In this document: one piece after another, positions 45,127 to 52,840 of the stretch | Layout of the letters: every line of letters starts with the position of its first letter | Position numbering within the stretch: the first letter of the stretch is position 1 | Assembly: GCA_005779395.1 (NCBI GenBank) | Contig: SXJP01000012.1 | Span: forward strand, 1-64,000 | Direction: 5' to 3' | DNA: 64,000 nt | Origin: Actinomycetota bacterium | GTDB lineage: Bacteria > Actinomycetota > Acidimicrobiia > IMCC26256 > PALSA-610 | The notes under the pieces: model-generated | What the model saw: the letters and a program-made list of their open reading frames with translations, nothing else | Told to the model about the DNA's origin: nothing | The model's database searches: none | Made by a program: the position numbers and the translations under genes

Positions 45127-46148
45127 GCCCCGTAACCCCAGGCCTCGTCTGCGCACACCACCACCTCTACTCAACGCTTGCCCGCGGCATGCCTGCACCG
45201 CCGCGCACGCCGACAAAGTTCTTGGAGATACTCGAGCAAATCTGGTGGCGGCTTGACGTTGCTCTCGATCTAGAAATGATTCGCGCGTCGGCGTTGTTGG
45301 GCGCGCTCGAAGCAATCGAAGCTGGCACGACCGCGATATTCGACCACCACGAGTCGCCGAATGCAATCGAAGGATCACTCGACGTGATCGCCGAGGCGTG
45401 CGCAGAGGTAGGAGTGCGCGTCGTGTGCGCGTATGGCGTAACCGATCGCCATGGCGCCGAAGGCACTGCCCGCGGCCTCGCCGAAAATGAGCGGTTCATT
45501 CGCGGAGGCGGAAGTGGGCTTGTCGGAATCCATGCTGCGTTCACGTGTTCTCCTGCGACCATCGAACGCTCAGCAGGTCTCGCTATCGACCTCGGTGTCG
45601 GGGTCCACGTTCATGTAGCCGAAGGTATCGACGATGCTGACGCAGCTTCAAGACTCAGCGAGCTCTCAACAGATGACTGGCTGCTCGCTCACTGCGTACA
45701 TCTCGATGAGTCAGCTGGCATGCGCGGCACTGTTATTCATAATCCTCGGTCAAATATGAACAACGCTGTCGGATATGCGAACCCGGCGCGTTTCTCGAAT
45801 CCTGTCGGTCTTGGTAGCGACGGCATTGGAGCCTCGATGCTCGACGAGTTCCAGATCGCGTACTTCCGCTCACGAGACGCTGACCTCAGCGCCACTCCCG
45901 ATACATCGTGGTCATGGTTAGCAACAGGCTGGGACCTCGTACCAGAAGCGCGCTCCGATCTTGTCACTTGGAGCTACGACGGAGTCGATGACCCATGGCG
46001 ACTCGCGTTCACACCCGGTGTGCACGCAGTAGACGTCGAAATAGATGGTGAGACCGTTCTCAAAGACGCTGTTGCTACGCGCGTCGATCCAGCGGAAATC
46101 CGATGTAAGGCAAAAGAACAAGCAACGCGCCTATTTGCGCTGCTCTGA
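45123..46148 (+). CDS. SsnA-like amidohydrolase lacking its N-terminal beta domain
   Basis: The 341-residue protein begins directly at the metal motif PGLVCAHHHLYSTLARGMPAP, which in SsnA-like and related amidohydrolases follows an N-terminal beta-sandwich of roughly 55-60 residues. The rest of the barrel is intact: GIHAAFTCSPATIERS, HVHVAEG, LAHCVHLDES, GLGSDGIGASMLDE. A C-terminal strand (HAVDVEIDGETVLKDAV) from the second half of the beta domain remains. It starts with GTG, overlapping the stop of the XdhD-like gene. Activity could be hydrolysis or deamination of the Mo-hydroxylase product; this is inferred from linkage, as in the ssnA-xdhD neighbourhood of enterobacteria. Confidence 0.82.
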   Translation: MSPVTPGLVCAHHHLYSTLARGMPAPPRTPTKFLEILEQIWWRLDVALDLEMIRASALLGALEAIEAGTTAIFDHHESPNAIEGSLDVIAEACAEVGVRVVCAYGVTDRHGAEGTARGLAENERFIRGGGSGLVGIHAAFTCSPATIERSAGLAIDLGVGVHVHVAEGIDDADAASRLSELSTDDWLLAHCVHLDESAGMRGTVIHNPRSNMNNAVGYANPARFSNPVGLGSDGIGASMLDEFQIAYFRSRDADLSATPDTSWSWLATGWDLVPEARSDLVTWSYDGVDDPWRLAFTPGVHAVDVEIDGETVLKDAVATRVDPAEIRCKAKEQATRLFALL

Positions 46149-46184
46149 ATTGACTTGAATTGATCTACTAGCAGGAGAGAACCA

Positions 46185-47177
46185 ATGAGTGTCGCTTTAT
46201 ACCTCCAGGATGCACACCCGATCAGTGAGTCCATCGCGCTCGCGCAATATGCAGAGAGCCGAGGGTTCGACGCTGTCTGGCAGGCCGAAAGTCGGCTCGT
46301 CCGCGAAGCAACCGTGCCGATGGCAGCAATGGCCGCGACGACATCTCGAATCTCGATAGGTAGTGGTGTCGTTGACTGCTGGAGTCGTAACCCTGCACGA
46401 CTCGCCGCAACATTTTCGACCCTCGATGATCTCGCCCCCGGTCGCATAATTCTCGGCATCGGTGCGTGGTGGGATCCGCTCGCAGCGAAGGTTGGCATCA
46501 CTCGCAGTCGACCGCTCGGAGTAATGCGCGAGATTGTGACAGCTGTTCGAAGCCTCCTAAACGACGAGCACGTCACGTTCCATGGCGAGTACGTGCACCT
46601 AGACGGCGTCGAGCTCGACTACGTGTACCAAGAACGTCGAGCCAAGGATGTTCCGATCTACATCGGAGCGACAGGACTCAAGATGATGGAACTCACCGGA
46701 GAAATCGCAGACGGGGTCGTCCTCAACTACTTGGTGTCCCCTAAGTACAACGCGCAAGCGATGGAAGCGTTAGCGGCTGGTGCTGCTCGCGCTGGGCGCA
46801 CTGTCGATGATCTCGCCCGCCCGCAACTCATTGTGTGCTCGCTCGACGAAGACCGCCAGCGCGCACTTGACGCTGCCAGACTCATGATCACTCAGTACCT
46901 CGGCCAGCAACCACACATCATGAAAGCCAGTGGTGTCCCTGATTCTCTATTGAATGAGATCAGCCAGGTACTTACATGGCCAGCATCGCATGAGCAGATC
47001 GAAGCTGCGAGCAAACTCGTGCCAGACGACATCGTGCAGATGCTCGCGGCCGCTGGAACTGCGGATGAATGTCAGGCCCAGGTGCAGCGGTATGTAGACG
47101 AGGGTTGCACTTGCCCGATTCTCTATCCGCTTGGCGATGATGCCCGGGCAATGATCGACGCTTTCAGCGACTTCTAG
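46185..47177 (+). CDS. Luciferase-like, probably F420-dependent oxidoreductase
   Basis: The 330-residue protein is a bacterial luciferase-like TIM-barrel oxidoreductase. It has [65 protein letters not shown] and [28 protein letters not shown], the pattern of methylene-tetrahydromethanopterin-reductase-like F420 enzymes. An AGGAGAG site precedes the ATG. The gap of 36 bases to the previous gene is the largest in the rightward operon. In an N-heterocycle pathway it may reduce a ring or imine, or act as a monooxygenase; the reaction is not determined. Confidence 0.85.
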   Translation: MSVALYLQDAHPISESIALAQYAESRGFDAVWQAESRLVREATVPMAAMAATTSRISIGSGVVDCWSRNPARLAATFSTLDDLAPGRIILGIGAWWDPLAAKVGITRSRPLGVMREIVTAVRSLLNDEHVTFHGEYVHLDGVELDYVYQERRAKDVPIYIGATGLKMMELTGEIADGVVLNYLVSPKYNAQAMEALAAGAARAGRTVDDLARPQLIVCSLDEDRQRALDAARLMITQYLGQQPHIMKASGVPDSLLNEISQVLTWPASHEQIEAASKLVPDDIVQMLAAAGTADECQAQVQRYVDEGCTCPILYPLGDDARAMIDAFSDF

Positions 47178-47184
47178 GAACGAA

Positions 47185-48306
47185 ATGACAACTGAACAAA
47201 TCTTGCGTAACCCTGGCCGAAAGGCAACCGAAACCGTCTCCACACCGGGTCAGTCGCCACTCGACTTTCATCGCAAGCTCCCTGGCTACGCGCAAACGCC
47301 ATTGGTCGAAGCGCCGGGTATCGCAGCGGACCTCGGTGTCGCTCGGGTCGTTGTGAAGCTAGAGACCGACCGTTTTGGATTACCAGCTTTCAAGATGCTC
47401 GGCGCTTCGTGGTCTGTCTATCGCTCGCTCGTCGCCCGCTTGGGCACAGAGCCAGATTGGGACAGTCTCGACGACCTCAAAGCCGCGCTCGCTCCGTTAG
47501 GGAACCTTGCTCTCGCTGCTGCAACCGACGGGAACCACGGGCGCGCAGTCGCGCGCATGGCAAAACTTCTCGGATACAAGAGCCATATTTTTGTTCCTGA
47601 TGACATGGTCGAGGCTCGGATCGACGCCATCAAGAGCGAGGGCGCGGAGGTGACAGTCGTTGCCGGAAGCTACGACGACGCAGTAGCTCTCAGCGCGCTA
47701 GCAGCTACAGACGATTGTCTGGTGATTTCCGATACTTCATGGCCCGGATATGTCGACCCTCCGACATGGGTCATGGAGGGCTACTCAACAATCTTCGCCG
47801 AGGTCGATGACGTCATCGACGGCGAGGTCGATGTTGTGCTGCTCCCCACCGGCGTGGGTGCGTTTGCGGGCTCAGCAGTTACCCACTACCGCGATCACAA
47901 CGACGACGTGTCGCTAATTTCTGTCGAGCCTTCTGACGCTGCCTGCGTTCTCGAATCGTGCAAGAGCGGAAGAATGGTCGAAGTACCAGCACCGCATCGC
48001 AGTTGCATGGTTGGCCTTAACTGTGGCAACGCTTCGCTTATCGCATGGCCGATCCTTCGCGATGGTCTCGACTGGTGCATCGCAATCGACGATCACCGTG
48101 CAGAAGACTCAATGCGACGCCTCGCAAAGGAAGGCATCGTCGCTGGAGAAACCGGAAGTGCCGCAGTAGCTGGAGCATTCGGCGCGCTCGACTTAGGCGT
48201 AGCTGCAGAGATCGGTCTTGACCCAGACGCCGTCGTGCTCGTAATTGTCACAGAAGGTGCGACCGACCCGGCAAACTATGAACGTGTCGTCGGCAACAAA
48301 CCCTAG
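47185..48306 (+). CDS. Diaminopropionate ammonia-lyase (YgeX-like)
   Basis: The 373-residue enzyme is a fold type II PLP protein of the diaminopropionate ammonia-lyase family. The cofactor lysine is Lys70 in RFGLPAFKMLGASW. The substrate loop reads AATDGNHGRAVARMAKLLG, and TGVGAFAGSAVTHYRDH and GLNCGNASLIAWPILRDGLDW follow. The C-terminal VIVTEGATDPANYE contains the phosphate-side serine/threonine region. It converts 2,3-diaminopropionate into pyruvate and two ammonia molecules, which would return the carbon of a degraded N-compound to central metabolism. Its 3' end overlaps the hydantoinase start by about 29 bases. Confidence 0.92.
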   Translation: MTTEQILRNPGRKATETVSTPGQSPLDFHRKLPGYAQTPLVEAPGIAADLGVARVVVKLETDRFGLPAFKMLGASWSVYRSLVARLGTEPDWDSLDDLKAALAPLGNLALAAATDGNHGRAVARMAKLLGYKSHIFVPDDMVEARIDAIKSEGAEVTVVAGSYDDAVALSALAATDDCLVISDTSWPGYVDPPTWVMEGYSTIFAEVDDVIDGEVDVVLLPTGVGAFAGSAVTHYRDHNDDVSLISVEPSDAACVLESCKSGRMVEVPAPHRSCMVGLNCGNASLIAWPILRDGLDWCIAIDDHRAEDSMRRLAKEGIVAGETGSAAVAGAFGALDLGVAAEIGLDPDAVVLVIVTEGATDPANYERVVGNKP

Positions 48307-49687
48307 CGGTGTTCTAATTCGCGGCGGTACGGTCATCGATGTCGATGGCGAACGCGTAGCTGATGTTCGTATCGACCAATACGGCAAGATGGCAGCGGTC
48401 GGCAACCTGGCACCTCTCGTTAACGAAACCGTTCACGATGCCGTAGGTTGTTTCGTGATCCCGGGTGGCATCGATGCTCACACACATCTTCATCTACCCG
48501 TCGGTTCTGTTCGTGTCTCAGACGACTTCGACACTGGAACTCGCGCCGCTGCTATCGGCGGAACCACGACAGTCATCGACTACACGACTGCATACCGTGG
48601 CGAAGACCCCATGGCCGCGCTTCGCACCTGGAAGAGTTGGGCCGAACCTTCTGTAATCGACTACGGCCTGCACATGACATTCACGGAAGCGGTATCCGAG
48701 CGAACGGTGGCTGAATGTGTCGAGGGCGGAGTGACCAGCATCAAGTTGTACATGGCATACCCAGAGTTACTCCAGGTAGACGACGACACGATCCGCAAGA
48801 TCTTGAGACACTCCCAAAAGCACGGCGCGCTTGTCACGCTCCACGCTGAAAATGGCGGCGCGATAGAGCAGTTGCGACGCGATGCCTTAGCTGCTGGGCG
48901 TACCGGAGTCTTCGAACATGCGAACACGCGCCCTGCGCTGCTAGAAGCCGAAGCGACAGACCGGGCGGCGCGCATGGCCGAGGATACTGGCGCTCCTGTT
49001 TACATCGTGCACTTGTCGAGCGCTCCAGCACTCGCGTCGGTGCGCGCTGCACAAGAACGCGGCGTGAACATTCTCGTCGAGACATGCCCGCAATACCTGC
49101 ACTTAGATGTCAGCGCGTTGCAAGCATCGGGAGGCGAGAACTTCGTTTGCACTCCCCCACTCCGAGACCCTTGGCACCATGAAGAACTCTGGCATGGGCT
49201 AAGCCAAGGTTGGATTCATACAGTGGCTACAGATCACTGCCCGTTCTGGATGCACGATCGCACAGCAGGCATCGGCGGCAACGAGCGCTTCAAGGACTTC
49301 ACAGATATTCCCGGTGGCCTGCCCGGAATCGAAACACGTTTGGCGCTCATCTACGACGGTGTTCGCGCAGGTCATATCACGCGGGCCGACTGGGTACGTC
49401 TCTGTGCCGAAGCTCCAGCGAAGATTTTTGGAATGTGGCCAGATAAAGGCCACCTCGGAGTTGGTGCCCACGGTGACGTTGTCGTTTGGGACCCGACGAT
49501 GGTTCAGTCGCTCGACGCAGAGGCTTTACATATGCGCGTCGACCACAGCCCTTATCAAGGCCGCCAGAGCGTCGGGTGGCCGAAGCTCGTGTTCAGCCGC
49601 GGTCGTCTCGTAGCCCGCAACGGCGAGTTCGTGGGCGAGCCGGCCGCAGGCAAATTCATAGAACGCTGTCGACCGCTGCTCGTTTGA
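48278..49687 (+). CDS. Dihydropyrimidinase/D-hydantoinase family amidohydrolase
   Basis: The 469-residue enzyme has the binuclear metal site of hydantoinases. His68 and His70 lie in GGIDAHTHLHLP, the carboxylated lysine is Lys156 in SIKLYMAYP, and HAENGG, YIVHLSSAPAL and VATDHCPF supply the remaining ligands. It opens cyclic diamides such as hydantoin or dihydropyrimidine to N-carbamoyl acids. Those would be substrates for the carbamoyl hydrolases encoded earlier in the operon. ATG 48278 and GTG 48284 are both possible starts inside the end of the ammonia-lyase gene. Confidence 0.93.
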   Translation: MNVSSATNPSGVLIRGGTVIDVDGERVADVRIDQYGKMAAVGNLAPLVNETVHDAVGCFVIPGGIDAHTHLHLPVGSVRVSDDFDTGTRAAAIGGTTTVIDYTTAYRGEDPMAALRTWKSWAEPSVIDYGLHMTFTEAVSERTVAECVEGGVTSIKLYMAYPELLQVDDDTIRKILRHSQKHGALVTLHAENGGAIEQLRRDALAAGRTGVFEHANTRPALLEAEATDRAARMAEDTGAPVYIVHLSSAPALASVRAAQERGVNILVETCPQYLHLDVSALQASGGENFVCTPPLRDPWHHEELWHGLSQGWIHTVATDHCPFWMHDRTAGIGGNERFKDFTDIPGGLPGIETRLALIYDGVRAGHITRADWVRLCAEAPAKIFGMWPDKGHLGVGAHGDVVVWDPTMVQSLDAEALHMRVDHSPYQGRQSVGWPKLVFSRGRLVARNGEFVGEPAAGKFIERCRPLLV

Positions 49688-49701
49688 GGCAGACTTACCA
49701 A

Positions 49702-50901
49702 GTGGAACGTCCCGGCACTCATCTCACAGCGGTGCTAGAAAACCCGGACTTCTACACACCGGAGCGGTACGCCCACTACGCCACGATGCGCGCCGAGGCA
49801 CCTATGGCTTGGCACCAGGGACACCGATACTGGGTAGCAACAAGGCACGCCGAGGTCATGGAAGTTTCGCGCGATCCCGAACTGTTCTGTTCGGCGAAAG
49901 GGATCTTGTATTTCGAAATCGGCGTCGAATACGGCACGCCGCCAACGATGATGCACACGGACCCACCGGACCACACGCGTTATCGCAAGCTTGTTTCTCC
50001 AGGTTTCCGGCCTTCGATCATCAAGGCATTCGAGCCACGAATCCGAAAAAGGGTTCGAGAACTTCTCGACGGAATCGAAGTCGGCACCGACATCGATTTC
50101 ACGAAGGCTGTCTCTATCCCACTTGCTCTCGGAGTGATCGCTGACTTTCTTGGTATCCCACCAGACAAGAGCAACAGGTTCTTCGACTGGTCAGAGGCTT
50201 CAATCCCTGGCGCGAATGACTGGACGGACGAGTACCGCGCCGAACTTCAAACCGAGATGCAGACCTATCTTCTCGAACTGACGCTAAGCCGCCGTGGTCT
50301 CTCAGCTATCGAGGTCGGCGACGACATCACGAGTGTGCTTGCTAATAGCGTCGTCGATGGCGAGACTCTGAGCGACTCAGAGATCTTGATGTTCCAGAAT
50401 CAACTTCTCGTTGCAGGCAACGAGACAACACGCAACACAATTTCGTCTGGCATCTGGGAACTCAGTCACCGCCCAGCCGAGTGGACGCGCCTCCGAGAGA
50501 ATCCTGCTCTCATCCCAACCGCTGTCGAAGAGTTTCTACGTTGGTCTACGGCTGTAATCGCGTTCATGCGCACAGCTACACGTGACACAGAACTCGGCGG
50601 AGTCACGGTGAAGGCAGGCGAGTCCGTTGTCATGGTCTACTCGTCCGCCAATCGTGACGAAGCCGTGTTCGGACCTACGGCCGACATGTTCGATATAGGC
50701 CGCGACCCGAACCCGCATGTGGCGTTCGGTTTCGGCCACCATTTCTGTATCGGCGCTGCGCTAGCACGCTTAGAAATACGCGTGTTGCTAGAAGAAATGT
50801 GTAATCGTTACGTTGCACTTGAACCGGCGGGTGAAATCGTGCGTACTACATCTCCAATTATCGATGGCGTGGTTTCTACGCCAGTCAGGTTCAGCAATTG
50901 A
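49702..50901 (+). CDS. Cytochrome P450 of the rightward operon
   Basis: This 399-residue P450 has the I-helix motif LLVAGNETTRN, the K-helix EEFLRW and the haem loop FGFGHHFCIGAALA with Cys349. I choose GTG 49702, which has GAGGCAG nine bases upstream and lies just after the hydantoinase stop; the frame further upstream only mirrors the hydantoinase gene. The enzyme would introduce an oxygen, for example N- or O-demethylation or ring oxidation of the imported substrate. Redox partners are not encoded in the window. Tight packing with the amidohydrolase gene after it indicates a shared role. Confidence 0.92.
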   Translation: MERPGTHLTAVLENPDFYTPERYAHYATMRAEAPMAWHQGHRYWVATRHAEVMEVSRDPELFCSAKGILYFEIGVEYGTPPTMMHTDPPDHTRYRKLVSPGFRPSIIKAFEPRIRKRVRELLDGIEVGTDIDFTKAVSIPLALGVIADFLGIPPDKSNRFFDWSEASIPGANDWTDEYRAELQTEMQTYLLELTLSRRGLSAIEVGDDITSVLANSVVDGETLSDSEILMFQNQLLVAGNETTRNTISSGIWELSHRPAEWTRLRENPALIPTAVEEFLRWSTAVIAFMRTATRDTELGGVTVKAGESVVMVYSSANRDEAVFGPTADMFDIGRDPNPHVAFGFGHHFCIGAALARLEIRVLLEEMCNRYVALEPAGEIVRTTSPIIDGVVSTPVRFSN

Positions 50902-52112
50902 AACTCAACTGGCAAAAGACCGAACTTCACGGACTCCTTCCCGATCCAAAACCGCGAAAGGTGAAGCGAACAATTATCTCAGTCGATGACCATCTTGTCG
51001 AGCCTCGGCACATGTTCGAGGGACGTTTGCCGAAGCACTTAGCGGACAAAGCGCCTCGGATAATCGAGACAGAGGAAGGCCACGAGGTCTGGCAGTTCGA
51101 CGGACAAACGTATTGGCAAGTCGGCTTGAACGCAGTCGCGGGACGACCCCGTCAAGATTGGATTCTTGAACCGACGCGATTCAACGAGATGCGGCAAGGG
51201 TGTTTCAATATCGATTCGCGTGTCTACGACCAAGACATTAATGGGGTTTGGGCTTCGCTCAATTTTCCTAGCCAAATCAGTGGCTTTTGTGGTCGGGTCT
51301 ATTCCAAATGCGCAGACCGCGAACTCGGGATCGCTACCACGCGAGCGTTCAACGATTGGTTCTATGACGAGTGGTGGCAACCATTTCCGCAACGCTCGAT
51401 ACCGTGTGGCATCACGTATCTAGGCGACCCTGAAGAAGGCGCCAAGGAAATCTACAGGAATGCCGAACGCGGGTTCGTAGCTGTGACCTTGCCCGAACAA
51501 CCGCATCGAATTGGGATGCCATCGATCTTCTCTGAGTGGTGGGAACCAATACTTCGTGCATGCGCCGAAACCGACACGATCGTCTGCTTACATGTCGGCT
51601 CATCTGGAGTCGCTGAAGTCCCTAGAGATGCTCCGGCTGTACCACTCGTCGCAACACTTTTTGGTCAACTTTCGCTCACTGCGTGCGCAGAGTGGCTGTG
51701 GTCTGGGTGGCCCGTACGCTTTCCTAACTTAAAAATCGCGCTCAGCGAAGGAGGCATCGGTTGGGTTGCGATGCTTTACGACCGCCTCGAAAATATGGTC
51801 GATCGATCGGGTTATAACAGGTTCTTCGTAGGTGGGCTACGCCCTTCTGAAGTCCTGTTACGTAACTTCTGGTTCTGCACGCTCGATGATCCTTCGACGA
51901 TCGTCACGCGCCACACAATCGGTGTCGAGAACATCATGTTCGAGACCGACTACCCGCACGGCGACAGCACCTGGCCAGACAGTCAAAAAATCTTCAACGA
52001 GGTGTTCGGCGATCTACCAGCAGACGAAGCCGACATGATCGCCTACAAGAACGCAGCTTCGCTTTTCCGACACCCACTACCGGTGTCTGGGTCCCGCCAC
52101 TTCGTGCGCTAG
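50898..52112 (+). CDS. Amidohydrolase-2 family metal-dependent hydrolase
   Basis: The 404-residue protein is a TIM-barrel amidohydrolase of the amidohydrolase-2/decarboxylase-like group. It starts with VKRTIISVDDHLVEPRHMFEGRLP, then IVCLHVGSSG, KIALSEGGIGWVAMLYDRLENM and MFETDYPHGDSTWPDSQ at the C-terminal active-site Asp. In actinobacteria these are common beside P450 genes. It may hydrolyse or decarboxylate the oxidised product. The gene begins with TTG overlapping the P450 stop codon (TTGA) and ends the rightward operon; the stop is eight bases from the convergent nitroreductase stop. Confidence 0.85.
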   Translation: MKLNWQKTELHGLLPDPKPRKVKRTIISVDDHLVEPRHMFEGRLPKHLADKAPRIIETEEGHEVWQFDGQTYWQVGLNAVAGRPRQDWILEPTRFNEMRQGCFNIDSRVYDQDINGVWASLNFPSQISGFCGRVYSKCADRELGIATTRAFNDWFYDEWWQPFPQRSIPCGITYLGDPEEGAKEIYRNAERGFVAVTLPEQPHRIGMPSIFSEWWEPILRACAETDTIVCLHVGSSGVAEVPRDAPAVPLVATLFGQLSLTACAEWLWSGWPVRFPNLKIALSEGGIGWVAMLYDRLENMVDRSGYNRFFVGGLRPSEVLLRNFWFCTLDDPSTIVTRHTIGVENIMFETDYPHGDSTWPDSQKIFNEVFGDLPADEADMIAYKNAASLFRHPLPVSGSRHFVR

Positions 52113-52120
52113 GACGGCTG

Positions 52121-52780
52121 TTAGCGAGTCGGCCAGAGCGGTTCGGGGATCTCGAAACCGACAGGATTGCCCCACCCATTGCGATAGGAGACTTCGTGGG
52201 CTGGCGTACGTGGTGCAACGCCCCAACGGCCTGTCGGGTACCCGAATGTCGTGCACGAGGAAAACAGCCAGCCTTCGTCCTTCGGTACGCGGAGGATTTC
52301 GAGTACTCGGTCGAGTTGGAAGAAAAACACGCTCGTCAGAGCCGAACCGACTCCTTCGGCGCGGGCGGCGAGCATCGCAGACCATGTGGCCGGATATATC
52401 GACCCGCCACTCGGATCGTGCTGAGCAAAAGAGAACAACATGAGCGGATACGCCTCGAACTCATCGGCTAGGTGCTGTGCCGAACGCTGAATCTTCAGCA
52501 TCTGAACACTCTCAGGGTCCTCTGGGCTTGCTGCCGCTTGGTCGATGCGGTCCTTGTAAATCGTTGCCCACAACATCGACATGCACTCGCGATAGATCGG
52601 CCCTAGAGCGCCGAGCATCGCTTTGTCATCGACGAGCATGAACTTCCAGTTCTGGCCGTTGCCACCAGACGGGGCGCGCACAGCAGCGTCAAGAATCTTG
52701 GCCTGAACATCTAGTGGAATCGGGTCGGGCTTGACTCGGCGCATCGCTCGGGTCGTGTAGAGGGCTTCGTAAATATCCAT
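52121..52780 (-). CDS. Nitroreductase-family FMN oxidoreductase
   Basis: The 219-residue protein shows the nitroreductase pattern: IYEALYTTRAMRRVKPDPIPLDVQAKILDAAVRAPSGGNGQNWKFMLVDD at the FMN site, SAMLAARAEGVGSALTS in the middle and GYPTGRWGVAPRTPAHEV near the end. It reduces nitro groups, quinones or flavins with NAD(P)H. I begin at ATG 52780 because the upstream extension (11 residues, Cys-rich) has no family match. The gene diverges from the Rieske gene across only 60 bases and is convergent with the amidohydrolase gene. Confidence 0.9.
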   Translation of the reverse strand: MDIYEALYTTRAMRRVKPDPIPLDVQAKILDAAVRAPSGGNGQNWKFMLVDDKAMLGALGPIYRECMSMLWATIYKDRIDQAAASPEDPESVQMLKIQRSAQHLADEFEAYPLMLFSFAQHDPSGGSIYPATWSAMLAARAEGVGSALTSVFFFQLDRVLEILRVPKDEGWLFSSCTTFGYPTGRWGVAPRTPAHEVSYRNGWGNPVGFEIPEPLWPTR

Positions 52781-52840
52781 CGGCGGAGCGTATAGGTAAC
52801 AACATCCAATCACGATTGGCGTTGCGCGAGACTCTCTCCT

